From: Streptomyces sp. NBC_00461
GTDB taxonomy: Bacteria; Actinomycetota; Actinomycetes; Streptomycetales; Streptomycetaceae
DNA length: 64,000 nucleotides
Assembly: GCF_036013935.1 (NCBI RefSeq)
Contig: NZ_CP107902.1
Location: forward strand, 1,116,001-1,180,000
Direction of reading: 5' to 3'
The notes under the pieces were generated by a model that saw only the letters and a list, made by a program, of their open reading frames with translations, searched no databases and was not told the DNA's origin. Positions 33,544 to 43,221 of this stretch are shown here, in pieces; position 1 is the stretch's first letter; each line of letters begins with the position of its first letter. A program made the position numbers and the translations under genes.

Positions 33544-34158
33544 TTATGCGCTGATGCCGCGGAGGAGTCGTTCCATGGCGGTGGCGGATTCTTCTTTGGC
33601 TGTGTCGGGGTCGGGGGCGTTGGCGATGTAGAGAGCCGCCTCGTCGAGTGCTGCGAGCAGGATGTGGGCGAGCGCGTCGAGGGGTTGTGGGGCGATGGTG
33701 CCTTCGGTGACGGCGCGTTCGAGGAGGGTGCGGATGGCGCCGAGTCCGTACTTTTCCTCCAGGGTGCGCCATTGTTGCCAGCCGAGGACGGCGGGTCCGT
33801 CGATGAGGAGGATCTGCTGCACGTCACGGTGGCTGGCGGCAGCGTCGAGGAATCCGATCAGCCCGGATCTGAGCTGTTCGGCGGCGCTGCCGATCTGGTC
33901 TGCGCCTGAGGCGGCGGTCAAGAGCTCGGTCTCGACGGCTTCGAATACCGCGTGGAAGAGCGCCTTCTTGCCGTTGAAGTGGTGGTAGAGCGCACCCCTC
34001 GTCCCGACCCCCGCTTCGGCCACGATCTCCTCGGTCCCGGTGTTGAAGTAGCCCTTGGTCACGAACAGGCGCCTGGCCGCCTCGAGTAGGGCCGCGCGGG
34101 TGGCCTCTGACCGCTGCGCGATCGCGGAGGCCCGGGTGGGGGGTTGCTCGTTCGACAT
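33544..34158 (-). CDS. TetR-family transcriptional regulator
   Basis: The 204-residue protein has a clear TetR HTH: ATRAALLEAARRLFVTKGYF then AGVGTRGALYHHFNGKKALF. It is divergent from the SnoaL-like gene with an operator-like palindrome between them (34175-34191), so it probably represses that gene and itself. ATG 34158 is chosen; a GTG at 34176 would run into the palindrome. Confidence 0.87.
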   Translation of the reverse strand: MSNEQPPTRASAIAQRSEATRAALLEAARRLFVTKGYFNTGTEEIVAEAGVGTRGALYHHFNGKKALFHAVFEAVETELLTAASGADQIGSAAEQLRSGLIGFLDAAASHRDVQQILLIDGPAVLGWQQWRTLEEKYGLGAIRTLLERAVTEGTIAPQPLDALAHILLAALDEAALYIANAPDPDTAKEESATAMERLLRGISA

Positions 34159-34174
34159 GCCCTCAGTATGGTCC

Positions 34175-34191
34175 ACATACAGGTTGTATGT
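34175..34191. promoter_or_regulatory. palindromic operator between TetR and SnoaL-like genes
   Basis: ACATACAGGTTGTATGT: 7-bp arms around GGT, AT-rich, centred between the two divergent starts. Confidence 0.65.
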
Positions 34192-34211
34192 TGACTGATT
34201 CGGAGGACATG

Positions 34212-34622
34212 ATGAGCACCAATACAGCGCTGGTGAGCGAGTTCTGCGACCTGATGGTCAAACGTGACGCGGAGGTCCTGCGCCGTTTCTTCACTGCCGA
34301 CGCCGTGTACCACAACGTCGGTATGCCGCCGGCGGTCGGCGTCGACGCCATCGTAGAGAACCTGGCTCAGCAGATGACGGCGTTCCCAGACAGCTATGAG
34401 TACCGGATGGTCAACCTGGCTGGGGACGGTGATGTCGTGCTCACCGAGCGGGTCGACATGATCCGTACACCGGACGGTATCAAGCACGGGGTTCCGGTGA
34501 TGGGCACCTTCGTTATCACTGGCGGCAAGATCAGCCGGTGGACCGACTACTTCGACACTGCGCTCCTCGTCAAGATGAACACCGGCGAGGACTACAGCGC
34601 CCTGGTCCCGCAATCGTCCTGA
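34212..34622 (+). CDS. SnoaL / limonene-epoxide hydrolase-like protein
   Basis: The 136-residue cone-fold protein begins STNTALVSEFCDLMVKRDAE and contains FFTADAVYHNVGMPPAVG and ERVDMIRTPDGIKHGVPVMG. The Asp/Arg pattern and ISRWTDYFD ending match limonene-1,2-epoxide hydrolase-like members. A small epoxide or polyketide-type substrate is possible but cannot be set. ATG 34212 has GGAGG 5 nt upstream. The divergent TetR gene is its probable regulator. Confidence 0.8.
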   Translation: MSTNTALVSEFCDLMVKRDAEVLRRFFTADAVYHNVGMPPAVGVDAIVENLAQQMTAFPDSYEYRMVNLAGDGDVVLTERVDMIRTPDGIKHGVPVMGTFVITGGKISRWTDYFDTALLVKMNTGEDYSALVPQSS

Positions 34623-34654
34623 TCCAGGGGCCGCGCCGCCCTTCTGTGCGCCCG

Positions 34655-34818
34655 TCGAGGTTTGGCTGTCATCCCGTCGCCTGATGGCGCCTCGGTCACG
34701 CCGTGCTGGGACCGCAACCCATTTCCGATCCGCCGGCCGAATTCGCCAAGCTTGCGGTCCCAGGGCGGCGTGATAGCCACCAGATCGGGCGACGGGATGA
34801 CAACCGAACCGGCCACCA
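34655..34818. repeat. long imperfect inverted repeat, probable IS21-type right end
   Basis: Two ~59-base arms (roughly three quarters identical; outer block TGTCATCCCGTCGCC, inner block CTGGGACCGCAA) surround a ~32-base loop. It lies downstream of an istB remnant, where IS21 elements keep their repeated right-end binding sites. Confidence 0.5.
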
Positions 34819-34985
34819 TGCCAGCGTGACCGTTCCGCTTCTGCGCGCGTCATCCTGGAGCCTGCCTGCCCGGCGAGGGGAGTTGTTCTTCTCCTGCAGG
34901 TGTACGCCGACACCTGCGGGCTCTCCACGTTGACCCGTCCTCCGGTCGGTGTGATCGGCGCCTGGGAAGGAAGGGCCCGGTGCCG

Positions 34986-35780
34986 TCAGGAGACGGCAGC
35001 GGCCTGCTGGCGGGCTTTGGTGTGGGCGAGTCGGTAGGAGTCGCTGCCGGTCTCGATGATGTTGCCGCCGAAGGTGAGGCGGTCCACGATGGCCGCGCAG
35101 AGCCTCGGGTCGGTGAACGTCTTGGTCCAGGAGGAGAACGACTCGTTGGAGGCGATCGCCACGCTGTTCTTTTCCTCGCGCTCGGTCAGAACCTGGAACA
35201 GCAGCTCGGCGCCGCGCCGGTCCAGCTCCATGTAGGCCCAGCTCGTCAATACAGAGAAGATCGACTCGTCCGTAGCGGGCGATCGTCTCGGTCAGCAGTT
35301 TCTCGTCGGCGGCCTCGACGAGCTCGTTGACGAGCTTGGTGGCCGGGACGTGCTTGACCCGGAAGCCGGCCATCGCGGCCTCGGTGCCCAGCGAGATCAG
35401 CAGGTGTGACTTGCCGGTGCCGCTGTCGCCGATCAGACACAGGGGCAGCCCTTTGCGGACCCAGTCGCACGAGGCCAGGGTGTGGATGCAGCTGGGTCGA
35501 TGGCGTGGTTCGCGTCGAACTCGAAGGTGCGCAGTGCCTTCTCGCGGGGGAAGTCCGCGGCTTTGATCCGGCGCTCGCAACGGCGGCGGTTGCGGTCGTC
35601 ACACTCGGCCATCAGCAGCTCGGCCAGGAACCCGCGGTAGGTCATCTGATCGCGGACCGCGGCGTCGGCGAGCTCGGAGAACTGGCCGCGCATCGTGGGC
35701 AGCCGCAGGTTGCGGCAGGCGGCATCGATGGCGGCATCAGCAGCCTGTTCGGTCAGGCCGCGGTGACGGGTGACGCTCAT
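34986..35780 (-). pseudogene. istB: IS21-type istB ATPase, two compensating frameshifts
   Basis: A normal-length istB (about 264 codons from ATG 35780, RBS AAGGAG) can be read only by changing frame twice. Frame 1 holds MRGQFSELADAAVRDQMTYR and FEFDANHAID; near 35490 one base is missing and frame 2 holds the Walker A GDSGTGKSHLLISLG and DLLCIDELG; near 35236 one extra base restores frame 1 for NSVAIASNESFSSWTKTF. IstB helps IstA choose targets. No istA is present, so this is a dead element tail. Confidence 0.85.
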
Positions 35781-35899
35781 GGCGGGGCTCCTTAACTGGT
35801 GGGACGCCCGGCTGACGGCCGAGTGTGACGCAGGAGTTGGTCGTAGGCGGCCACCGACGGCAGCGGACGTGAGTCTGGCGGCAGTGCGGCCAGGCGGCG

Positions 35900-36230
35900 T
35901 TCGGTTGGCCAGGACGTCCCCGCGCACGTCGGTCACGATGACTGCGGCGTCGGCGACCGGGGCCCCGCTGTCGGCGGAGCGCACCACCCCGGTCAGCCCG
36001 CTGGTACCGCTGAGCAGGATGTCGAACGCAACCGGCTCGTCGCCCACGGCCACTGTCGTGGCCTGCGGCTGGTATCCGTCTGCGGACGCGATGAGGACGT
36101 AGGATCCGGCGCCGGGCGCGTCCACGCCGTACGAGCCGTCGGCGCGGGTGACGGAGCGGCCCACCTGACGTCCTGCGAGCGGGATCAGCGTCATCGAGGC
36201 TCCGGCCAGGGGCGTCTTCCCCGCGCCTCG
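35900..36230 (-). pseudogene. carboxypeptidase-regulatory-like repeat remnant
   Basis: One open stretch of ~105 residues (KTPLAGASMTLIPLAGRQVG, RADGSYGVDAPGAGSYVLIA, GLTGVVRSADSGAPVADA) shows one complete and one started Ig-like carboxypeptidase-regulatory repeat. It stops being recognisable just before the IS21 remnant. Such repeats form the C-terminal tail of some Streptomyces MFS exporters, and an MFS gene lies just upstream on the same strand, so this may be its detached tail. Confidence 0.55.
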
Positions 36231-36322
36231 GGCGCGTCCACCGTCCGGTAGCCCTCCGGCAACGGCCGCGGCGGTGGAGGGCACCGGCATCCGCTGGGCG
36301 GCGGACGGGAAACGGTGACCCA

Positions 36323-37843
36323 CTACTTCTCCATGGTGTTGGCCCCGGTGGCCGGTACGGCGGCCCTGTCCGGGATCGCGGTCGGTATGGCCGACTCGGC
36401 TGCAGTGTCCACCGCCCTGGCGGTGGCGGGGCGGTGGCGCGGGATGAAGGAGGCGAGGACGCACGCGAGGAGGCCGGCGCCGGCGCCGACGGCCATGACC
36501 GTCTTGAAGCCGTTCTCCGACGGCAGGGAGACGGAGCCGACCGTCGTCGTCATCTGGGAGAGGATCACGGCGGCGACCGCGCTGGCGGACGACGTGCCGA
36601 TAGACCGCATGAGGGTGTTGAGGCTGTTCGCGGCACCCGTCTCGGACGCGGGGACCGCGCCCATGATGAGGGCAGGCATGGCGCCGAAGGTGAAGCCGAT
36701 GCCGGCGCCGACGATGCAGGACGCCAAAATGAACTGCCAGACCTCGTCCATGAGGACGATGTTCAGGCCGTAGCCGGCGGCCACGATCAGAGCGCCGGTC
36801 ATCAGGGTCGTCTTCGGGCCCCGGGCCTTGGAGAGGAGGGCGGACACCGGAGCCGCGGCCATCATCACCAGGCCCATCGGCGCCAGGACCAGGCCGGCGG
36901 TGAGCAGCGACCTGCCCAGACCGTAGCCGGTCGCAGTGGGCAGCTGCAGGAGCTGCGGCACGACAAGCATTATCGTGAACATGCCGAACCCAACGGCGAT
37001 CGAGGCGACGTTGGTGAACAGCACCTGACGGCGCGCGGCGGTGCGCAGGTCCACCAGCGGTTCCTTGACGCGCAGTTCGAACAAGCCCCACAACAGCAGC
37101 ACCACGACGGCCGCGGCGAACAGGCCGAGGGTGGTGCCGCTGGTCCAGCCCCAGTCGGCGCCCTTGGAGATGGCAAGGAGCAGGCAGACCAGGCCGGCCG
37201 CCATGCCGATGGCGCCGACGACGTCGAAGCGTCCGCCAGTGCGCACCTGCGACTCCGGTACGAGCGCCAGTACCAGGACGGTGGCGAGGGCGCCGGCGCC
37301 GGCGGAGGCCCAGAACAGCGTGTGCCAGTCGAAGTTGTCGGCGATGGCCGCGGCGGCGGGCAGGCCGAGGGCACCGCCCACGCCCAGGGATGCGCTCATC
37401 AGTGCGGTGGCGGAGCTGAGCCGCTCCGGGGGCAGCTCGTCACGCATGATGCTGATGCCGAGCGGGATGACGCCGGCAGCCATTCCCTGCAGCACCCGTC
37501 CGACGATCATTGGTGTCAGTGAGTCGCTGAGTGCGGCGATGACCGAGCCGGTCACCAGCATGACCAGGCTGACCAGAAGCATACGGCGCTTGCCGACCAT
37601 GTCTCCCAGCCGGCCCATCACGGGGGTGGCGACGGCGCCCGCGAGCAGGGTGGCGGTGATGGCCCAGGAAGCGTTCGACGGCGAGGTTCCCAGCTGCTTC
37701 GGAAGGTCCGGGATGATGGGGATGACCAGGGACTGCATCAGCGAGAACACGATTCCGCCGAAGGCCAGGGCCGCCACCACGGCCTGGGGGCGCGGTGCTG
37801 TGGCCCTTCCGTCATCGACGGTTCGGGGACGGGAATGGGGCAT
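36323..37843 (-). CDS. MFS drug exporter (DHA2/EmrB-like)
   Basis: The 506-residue protein has about 14 predicted membrane helices and the MFS loop motif GRLGDMVGKRRMLLVSLVML, followed by GRVLQGMAAGVIPLGISIMR, typical of DHA2 multidrug exporters. ATG 37843 has GGAGG. The last ~40 residues are a loose cytoplasmic tail ending NTMEK. A regulatory-repeat remnant downstream and a TetR gene at 38806 suggest a former exporter operon disturbed by insertion. Confidence 0.88.
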   Translation of the reverse strand: MPHSRPRTVDDGRATAPRPQAVVAALAFGGIVFSLMQSLVIPIIPDLPKQLGTSPSNASWAITATLLAGAVATPVMGRLGDMVGKRRMLLVSLVMLVTGSVIAALSDSLTPMIVGRVLQGMAAGVIPLGISIMRDELPPERLSSATALMSASLGVGGALGLPAAAAIADNFDWHTLFWASAGAGALATVLVLALVPESQVRTGGRFDVVGAIGMAAGLVCLLLAISKGADWGWTSGTTLGLFAAAVVVLLLWGLFELRVKEPLVDLRTAARRQVLFTNVASIAVGFGMFTIMLVVPQLLQLPTATGYGLGRSLLTAGLVLAPMGLVMMAAAPVSALLSKARGPKTTLMTGALIVAAGYGLNIVLMDEVWQFILASCIVGAGIGFTFGAMPALIMGAVPASETGAANSLNTLMRSIGTSSASAVAAVILSQMTTTVGSVSLPSENGFKTVMAVGAGAGLLACVLASFIPRHRPATARAVDTAAESAIPTAIPDRAAVPATGANTMEK

Positions 37844-38297
37844 GGTCGAGCCTCCGTAGGGGCGATCGGTAACAGGGATGGAGGGGACGTCGTGCGATCG
37901 TTCATTCGTCAGAAAGCGGGCAGCCCGTCAAGCGCTGCACAAGCGGCCGGGCACCTTGAGTTGAGCGCGTCCGCGAGACCCTGACGGTCGAGGCCTTCGC
38001 CGACGAGACCGCGGTCTCCCGGCGCACCCCTCCCGCCACGTCGCCGGCGGAGCAGGCACGGCTGTACGGCGCCCCGGGTGCGCCTCGCCGTCGCAGATCG
38101 AGCTATTTCGTACGCCCCCCGAAAAGGCTGCCGCGGAGTGTGCCGCTCCGGCTGCCCGTGAGCATGCGCTCTCCGTGGCCGGACGCAACACGGTGATGTC
38201 ACCACTGATGCGGCGGAGGCGACCCGGCACGTCCTGCGAGAACACCGAGCGCGCACCCCCATTCGGCCGGCCCGTCGTCCCATGGGGTGCTTTACAG
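37844..38297. other. gap with traces of a TetR gene
   Basis: No intact gene. On the plus strand at 37964-38029 the phrase RVRETLTVEAFADETAVSRR resembles the HTH of a TetR regulator and then breaks off; the rest is unreadable. It is probably decayed sequence. Confidence 0.3.
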
Positions 38298-38598
38298 ACC
38301 CGACGGCCAAAGGCCGACGGGCGGAAGTTGACTCCCCCGTCGACTTCGATGATCTCGCCGGTGACCTGGGAATTCGCGGGTGAGGCGAGGGAGAGGATCG
38401 TCGCGCTGTGGGCGATCGCTCCGCCCCCGGTTTCCTGCATGAAGGGCGCGGCCACCGTGGTCAGATCCTCCTCGGTGCGCGAAGCGATGACCCCGTCGGC
38501 GCCCGCTTCGGCGAGTGCCACCACCGTCGCGGCGCCAATGACCGGCCGGACCCGGTTGCCACGGCGACCTTGTCTGTGATCTGGAAGAGGTTGCTCAT
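38298..38598 (-). pseudogene. SDR gene, internally deleted and frameshifted
   Basis: From ATG 38598 the frame reads SNLFQITDKVAVATGSG, then shifts by one base to GAATVVALAEAGADGVIASR. After EEDLTTVAAPF it jumps directly to the C-terminal SDR segment SPANSQVTGEIIEVDGGVNF. More than 100 residues with the catalytic Tyr/Lys are missing. The gene is divergent from the TetR gene at 38806 and was probably its target. Confidence 0.7.
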
Positions 38599-38627
38599 CA
38601 CACCTGGACCGTAGCACCGCTCTGGCG

Positions 38628-38653
38628 ATAAGTGTTAGTTGGCTTTCACTTAT
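38628..38653. promoter_or_regulatory. inverted repeat between SDR pseudogene and TetR
   Basis: ATAAGTG and CACTTAT arms lie 12 bases apart in an AT-rich stretch. It is a likely old operator of the TetR protein. Confidence 0.45.
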
Positions 38654-38805
38654 TTTCATGATGGTCACAACCCAGGGAACGGGTCACAACGAAAGCACCG
38701 GAGGTGCCGCCGCACTGGCGGTGTACGGCTTGACGTCGCCGCACGTGGCCTGACGGCCAGGTTGTGGACGGCCGACGGCCCGGCAGCGCGTACTACTGTG
38801 CAGTC

Positions 38806-39432
38806 ATGGCGACGCAGGGACGGACCTTGAGGGCTGATGCGGCTCGTAACTACCAGCGGATCGTCGGTGTCGCGGTCCAGGCGTTCGAGGAGATCGGGCC
38901 GGAGGTGACCCTCGAGGAGATCGCTCGGCGCGCGGAGGTAAGTGTGATGACGGTCTACCGGCGTTTTCGCGCTCGCGACGAGCTGGTCCGAGCCATCCTG
39001 GACCACGTTCTCACCACGGAGATCCAGCCCATGGCGGCGGCGCACACCGAAGATCCGTGGCGAGATCTCGTCGACGTGCTCGGGGCCAGCATCGATGTAC
39101 TGGCTCAACGGCAGGTCATCCTCTCCCTTGCCCGGGAGTCCGACGCGTTCGATGTCGAAAGCGTGCACCGCTACCTGCGCTCCCTTGAACGGCTGCTACG
39201 ACGTGCCGTCGAGGCGGGGGTGGTGCGACCGGAGCTGGAGATTCGTGACCTGGCGGCGGTCATCGTCATGGTTCTGGCCACGGTGCGTCTAGGCGATCCC
39301 GACGGCGCGGGCCGCAGGCGCTACCTCGCCCTGGTCGTCGATGGGCTGCGCATCTCGCCGACCCCCCTGCCCCCTCCCCCGGCACGGGAGTTCCCCGGGT
39401 CTGCTGCCTACGCACAGGGACCGGAAGCCTGA
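38806..39432 (+). CDS. TetR-family transcriptional regulator
   Basis: The 208-residue protein has a clean TetR HTH (ADAARNYQRIVGVAVQAFEE... AEVSVMTVYRRFRARDELVR) and a helical ligand domain. It starts at ATG 38806 and looks intact although its neighbouring SDR is broken. It may still control the MFS gene at 36323. Confidence 0.87.
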   Translation: MATQGRTLRADAARNYQRIVGVAVQAFEEIGPEVTLEEIARRAEVSVMTVYRRFRARDELVRAILDHVLTTEIQPMAAAHTEDPWRDLVDVLGASIDVLAQRQVILSLARESDAFDVESVHRYLRSLERLLRRAVEAGVVRPELEIRDLAAVIVMVLATVRLGDPDGAGRRRYLALVVDGLRISPTPLPPPPAREFPGSAAYAQGPEA

Positions 39433-39543
39433 TCTCCCCATGCCACGACAGAGGGCCGTCGGCGAGGTGCCGGGGTGCGGGCTTGCCTCGGCCGTCTCGC
39501 GGCGCGATGAGTCTGCTTCACCTCCGATACGACCGGCCATCTG

Positions 39544-39795
39544 GTGACGAGTGAGGTCTACCTGGACCGCACCGCCTCGGGTACGACCGACTTCGACCCC
39601 AGCTTCTCCAGCACCGAGCGCGCCCCGCCGCACTCGACGGCAAGCCCCCAGCCTGCACATCCTGGCCGACGCGTCCTCCGTCGAGGTCTACGCAGAGAAC
39701 GCCTCAGGCCAGCAGGACGTCCTCACCCACCAGATCTTCCCCGACCCCTCCAGCACCGGCGTCGACGTCTTCGCCGACAACGGAACCGCCACTCA
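39544..39795 (+). pseudogene. GH32 (levanase/fructanase) C-terminal remnant
   Basis: The first frame gives EVYLDRTASGTTDFDPSFSS and, after a frameshift near 39630, the second gives LHILADASSVEVYAENASGQ and HQIFPDPSSTGVDVFADNGT. These are the hallmark end of the beta-sandwich domain of GH32 fructanases. The catalytic five-blade propeller is gone. The fragment is fused head-on with a DUF2637 remnant near 39795, marking a recombination joint. Confidence 0.8.
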
Positions 39796-39796
39796 C

Positions 39797-40166
39797 CCAC
39801 CGGAGGCCAGCCCGCCACCAACATCGGCCGCCACGCGAGCGCCGGAGCAGCCGCCACATTCGCTGCCAACGACACCGCGATCCCGAGGAGGAACGCCAGC
39901 CACACCACCGTCCGCGCCCGACGCCCCGCGCTCCGGGACGAGTTCAGCAGCCCCACAGTCGCCAGCAACAAGAGGCCGTCAACCGACAACGGCCACAACG
40001 TTGCGCTCACTGCGTCAGCCCCGCCCTGCAGGGCGAACTCCCGCTGATGCACATACGAGGCGTACCCGGCCACCGACGCCACCACCAACGCACAACCACG
40101 CCGCACCCACACCTCAGCCCGGATACCCGCACCAGCGCCACTCGGAGGAGCATCACGGACACTCAC
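39797..40166 (-). pseudogene. DUF2637 membrane protein, C-terminally truncated (copy A)
   Basis: From GTG 40166 the product has YASYVHQREFALQGGADAVS, LWPLSVDGLLLLATVGLL and WLAFLLGIAVSLAANVAAAP: membrane helices typical of DUF2637, a domain common in actinobacterial plasmids and integrative elements, often next to transfer (Spd) genes. After LVAGWPPV the frame enters antisense GH32 sequence, so the C-terminal HTH tail seen in copy B is lost. Confidence 0.75.
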
Positions 40167-40498
40167 AGACGCACCGCGTGGCGTTTCCCTCGGGCCGGTC
40201 ACCGGGAACCACCCCTACGACGACGCCGACGCACCCGCGGCACCGCGACCGTGCCGGAAAGAACCAGCTCACGGCCGGTACGGGGCCGTACAGATGCTGT
40301 CGGTGCCCAGCCGGGGGCTCGAACCTGCGCAGTCTGATCAAATGGGTGCAGCGTTCGCGGCGCTGCTGTGCGTGACGGTTCCCGTAGCACCGCCGAGACC
40401 AGGAGGGGGCCCATATCGCGCGCTCGTTCAAGCGCCGTCAAAGCGGAACCCTGCTATCCAGTTCTGGCAAGATATCTACGCAACTCACTCGCTTGCCG
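40167..40498. other. gap: no gene seen
   Basis: Plasmid-like sequence between two DUF2637 remnants. It includes a T-arm-like phrase near 40316 that does not fold as a tRNA. No feature can be supported. Confidence 0.3.
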
Positions 40499-40970
40499 TC
40501 AGTTCTGTCCGTTCACCGGATCACGAAGCTCGTCAGCACCGCGGCTCTCGCCACGGCTGTCCCGCACAAGCGTGGCCAACCGCCTCGACCGACTCGAACC
40601 GACCCGCAGTTCCTTCCGCAAGGTCTCGGCCGAGACGGGTCGCTGATGCAGACGCCGATGCCTGGCATCGATCGTCCGAGCCTGAGCGAGCAAGGGATCA
40701 TCGCCGTTCGGTTCACCACCGTCCACTCGTTCCGGCCCGGCTTCTCCGATCAGTCGATCGATCGGGCGGTGCACCAGAAGCTCCACCGACAGCAGCAGCG
40801 CGACCGGCGGTCACCCGGCCACCAGCACGGGCTTCCACTTCAGAGCTGGTGCCGCCGCGACGTTCGCCGCTAGCGAGACCGCGATCCCCAGCAGAAACGC
40901 CGACCACACAGCACCCCGCGCGCGACGTGAACGGGGTCCCGTCGGCTTCAGCAGACCGGCTGTCGCTGAC
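40499..40970 (-). pseudogene. DUF2637 protein, C-terminal part (copy B, split by IS)
   Basis: It reads SAFLLGIAVSLAANVAAAPA, LKWKPVLVAG, an in-frame TGA where copy A has Trp, then PPVALLLSVELLVHRPIDRL and a C-terminal HTH-like tail (RPVSAETLRKELRVGSSRSR). The N-terminal part lies at 43003-43221, on the far side of an IS481-type element. The gene has thus suffered an insertion and a nonsense mutation. Confidence 0.75.
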
Positions 40971-40972
40971 GG

Positions 40973-42977
40973 TGTGAGGTCCCGCGAGATCTTGGACAGT
41001 TTGGTCCCAGGAGACGCTGGACGTCACCGGTAGATGCTGGACAGTCGCTACTTCCTCGTGCGCGCGACCGCCTTGAACTGCCTGATCGGCTTGTCGCTGG
41101 TGCGGGCATGGGTGGACAGTTCGACGTCACCGTCCAGGACGCGGAAGACGGTGTCCTCGATGAGGATGGTCACGGCTTTCCCGGCGTGAGCCCGACCGAT
41201 CCGCAGGCGCTGGCCGCCGACCATCACCACGCCGTCCACCGGCACTTTGCGCTGAGCCCGCAGGGCCTGCGCCGAAGGAGGGATGATCGCCGTGCGCGGG
41301 CTGCGGACTCCGCTGATCTGCGCTCGTTGCTCCGGTGGGATGGGCGCGGGCAGCGTCTTGACCACGCGGCCGTCGGCGATGACATGCATCAGCTGGCCGT
41401 CGAACCGCAGGGTGACCTGCTGTCCGGCGAGCTGGGCCGCGAGCTTGACGCGCTGCCCGCCGAGGCCGACGTCGCCGTCCCGGCCGACCAGCCGATCGAC
41501 CTCGACCACGAGCGGGGCCTGCGGCCCGTCGGGCAGGGCGGGCGTCGCTGGTTCGAGGCCGGCAATCCGCCCGCCGCGCTGCACCAGCGCCTTCAGGTCG
41601 GCAGCGGTGAACTGGGAGGTGCGGGTGCGGGCGAGTTCGCCGTCGATGAAGACGTGGATGCTGCGCTCATCAGCCCAGACGGTGGCGGTGCGTCCGCCCA
41701 GCGCGGCGGGGAACTTCAGCTGCTGGCCGGAGGGCAGACACAGCCTGCCGATCGGCGAGATGAGCGCCTCGAACTCCACTGCCCTGATGTGGGATTCGTC
41801 GACGGGCAGCCGCGGTGAGGGCAGCGGCGCGGGCAGCTGCGGCGCCAGCAGCCCGTCGCAGGCGTGGTCTTGTCCTGCGGCTCGGGCAGGTGGACCTCGT
41901 GCCGGTCCTGCTGCGGGTCCTTGGCCGCAGGGCGGAACCTGGCGGCGGGCACGGCCATGTCGAGTGCCTGGTGCGGCCGGCTGTGGTTGTAGCCATGCAC
42001 CCAGGCGTCGATGGCAGCCTGGGCTGTTGCCTGGTCCGCGAACAGACCGACATGATCGAGCAGTTCACGCCGCAGGGACTTATGGAACCTCTCGATCTTC
42101 CCGGTGGTGGTCGGTGATCGGGGTTTGGTCAGCCGGGCGGTGATGCCGTTCTCCCGGCAGATCCGCTCGAAGAGGACCTCGGCCGGGACCGGCTTGGTGA
42201 AGCGGCCGGTGAACTGCTTGCCGTTGTCGGTCAACACCTCCGACGGCACCCCGTAGGTGGTCATGGCCTCGGCGAAGGCGGTGCACACCGCGCGGCTGGA
42301 CGGCTCGGCGACCACCTTGGCGATCACGATAAACCGGGAGTGGTCATCGATGCCGGTGACCAGCTTGCACTCGCGCCCGCCAGCCAGGAACACCCCGCCC
42401 ATGATGTCCAGCTGCCACAACTGCATCGGAGCGTCGCGCTGCCAGCGGCGGTAGACGCGGCGGTGGTTCTGCTCCTGGTGGTTGATCAGCCCCTGTCGGG
42501 TAAGGATCCGGTGCACCGTGGACCGGCCGGGCACCGGCACCAGACCACGCTGGCCCAGCTCGTGGACGATCCGGCGAGCGCCCCACCGTGGATAGGAGCG
42601 GCGCAGTTCACAGACCAGTGCCTCGACCTCGGCGGGCACCTGGTGCGGCGAGACGTGCGGTCGGCGCGACTTGTCCACCAGAGCGTCCAGCCCGCCGACG
42701 TGGTACCGCTCGACCCAGGTGTACACCGACTGCCGCGACGCACCGAACTGCCGGGCCACCTGCGCGACCGGGGCCCCGTCCAGCACTTGGAGCACCGCCC
42801 GGTACCGGTGCTCGGCCATCCACCGCCGGTCGTCCACCGGCTCCGGCTCACGCGTTTCCGTCACGGAAGGACCAACGAGCCACGGCCGTCCAGGATGTGC
42901 CGAGACCGTCAAAAGTGCCGTGGGACCGTCCAGGAACAGCCGGGACCAAACTGTCCAACAGCCCGTGGGACTTCACA
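40973..42977. mobile_element. IS481-type insertion sequence, about 2.0 kb
   Basis: 36-bp terminal inverted repeats (31 of 36 identical, beginning TGTGARGTCCC and ending GGACAGTTTGGTCCC) bound a single transposase region. The insertion splits a DUF2637 gene. The gene side shows GCGACTGTC on one flank and GCGACAGCC on the other, possibly a diverged target duplication, with 25 extra bases at the right flank. Confidence 0.75.
41048..42864 (-). pseudogene. IS481-family transposase with C-terminal repeats, frameshifted
   Basis: From GTG 42864: an HTH (QVARQFGASRQSVYTWVERY), HTH_29-like RWGARRIVHELGQRGL, then the DDE core QLDIMGGVFLAGGREC, SEVLTDNGKQFTGRF and TTTGKIERFHKSLRREL. Near 41852 one base is missing; in the next frame the protein continues to 41048 with three tandem ~45-residue units (PSGQQLKFPAALGGRTATVW, LGGQRVKLAAQLAGQQVTLR, VGGQRLRIGRAHAGKAVTIL). 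As read, it makes a truncated protein unless frameshifting occurs. Confidence 0.8.
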
Positions 42978-43002
42978 CTCCGGGGAGAACTGAGTGGCCG
43001 TT

Positions 43003-43221
43003 GACAGTCGCCAAGAGCAAGAGGCCATCGACAGACAGGGGCCACAACGAAGCGCTGACCACATCCGCTCCACCCTGCATCGCAAGCTCTCGCTGATGCA
43101 CATACGAGGCGTAGGCCGCCACCCCGGCAACGACCAAAGCGCACAGCGGTCGAATCCACGCATCCGGATCGACGCCTCGGCTCCTGACGGTTCCTTCCTG
43201 GGGCTCGGTGTCAGCGCTCAT
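43003..43221 (-). pseudogene. DUF2637 protein, N-terminal part (copy B)
   Basis: From ATG 43221: SADTEPQEGTVRSRGVDPDA, the first helix LCALVVAGVAAYASYVHQRE and LWPLSVDGLLLLATV, after which the frame enters IS481-side sequence. It joins to the fragment at 40499-40970. Confidence 0.75.

Noticed and set aside
40290..40350. T-arm-like phrase (GGTTCGAGCCC on the minus strand)
   Set aside because: The flanking bases do not pair into a T-stem or acceptor stem and no D or anticodon arm is found, so no tRNA is called.
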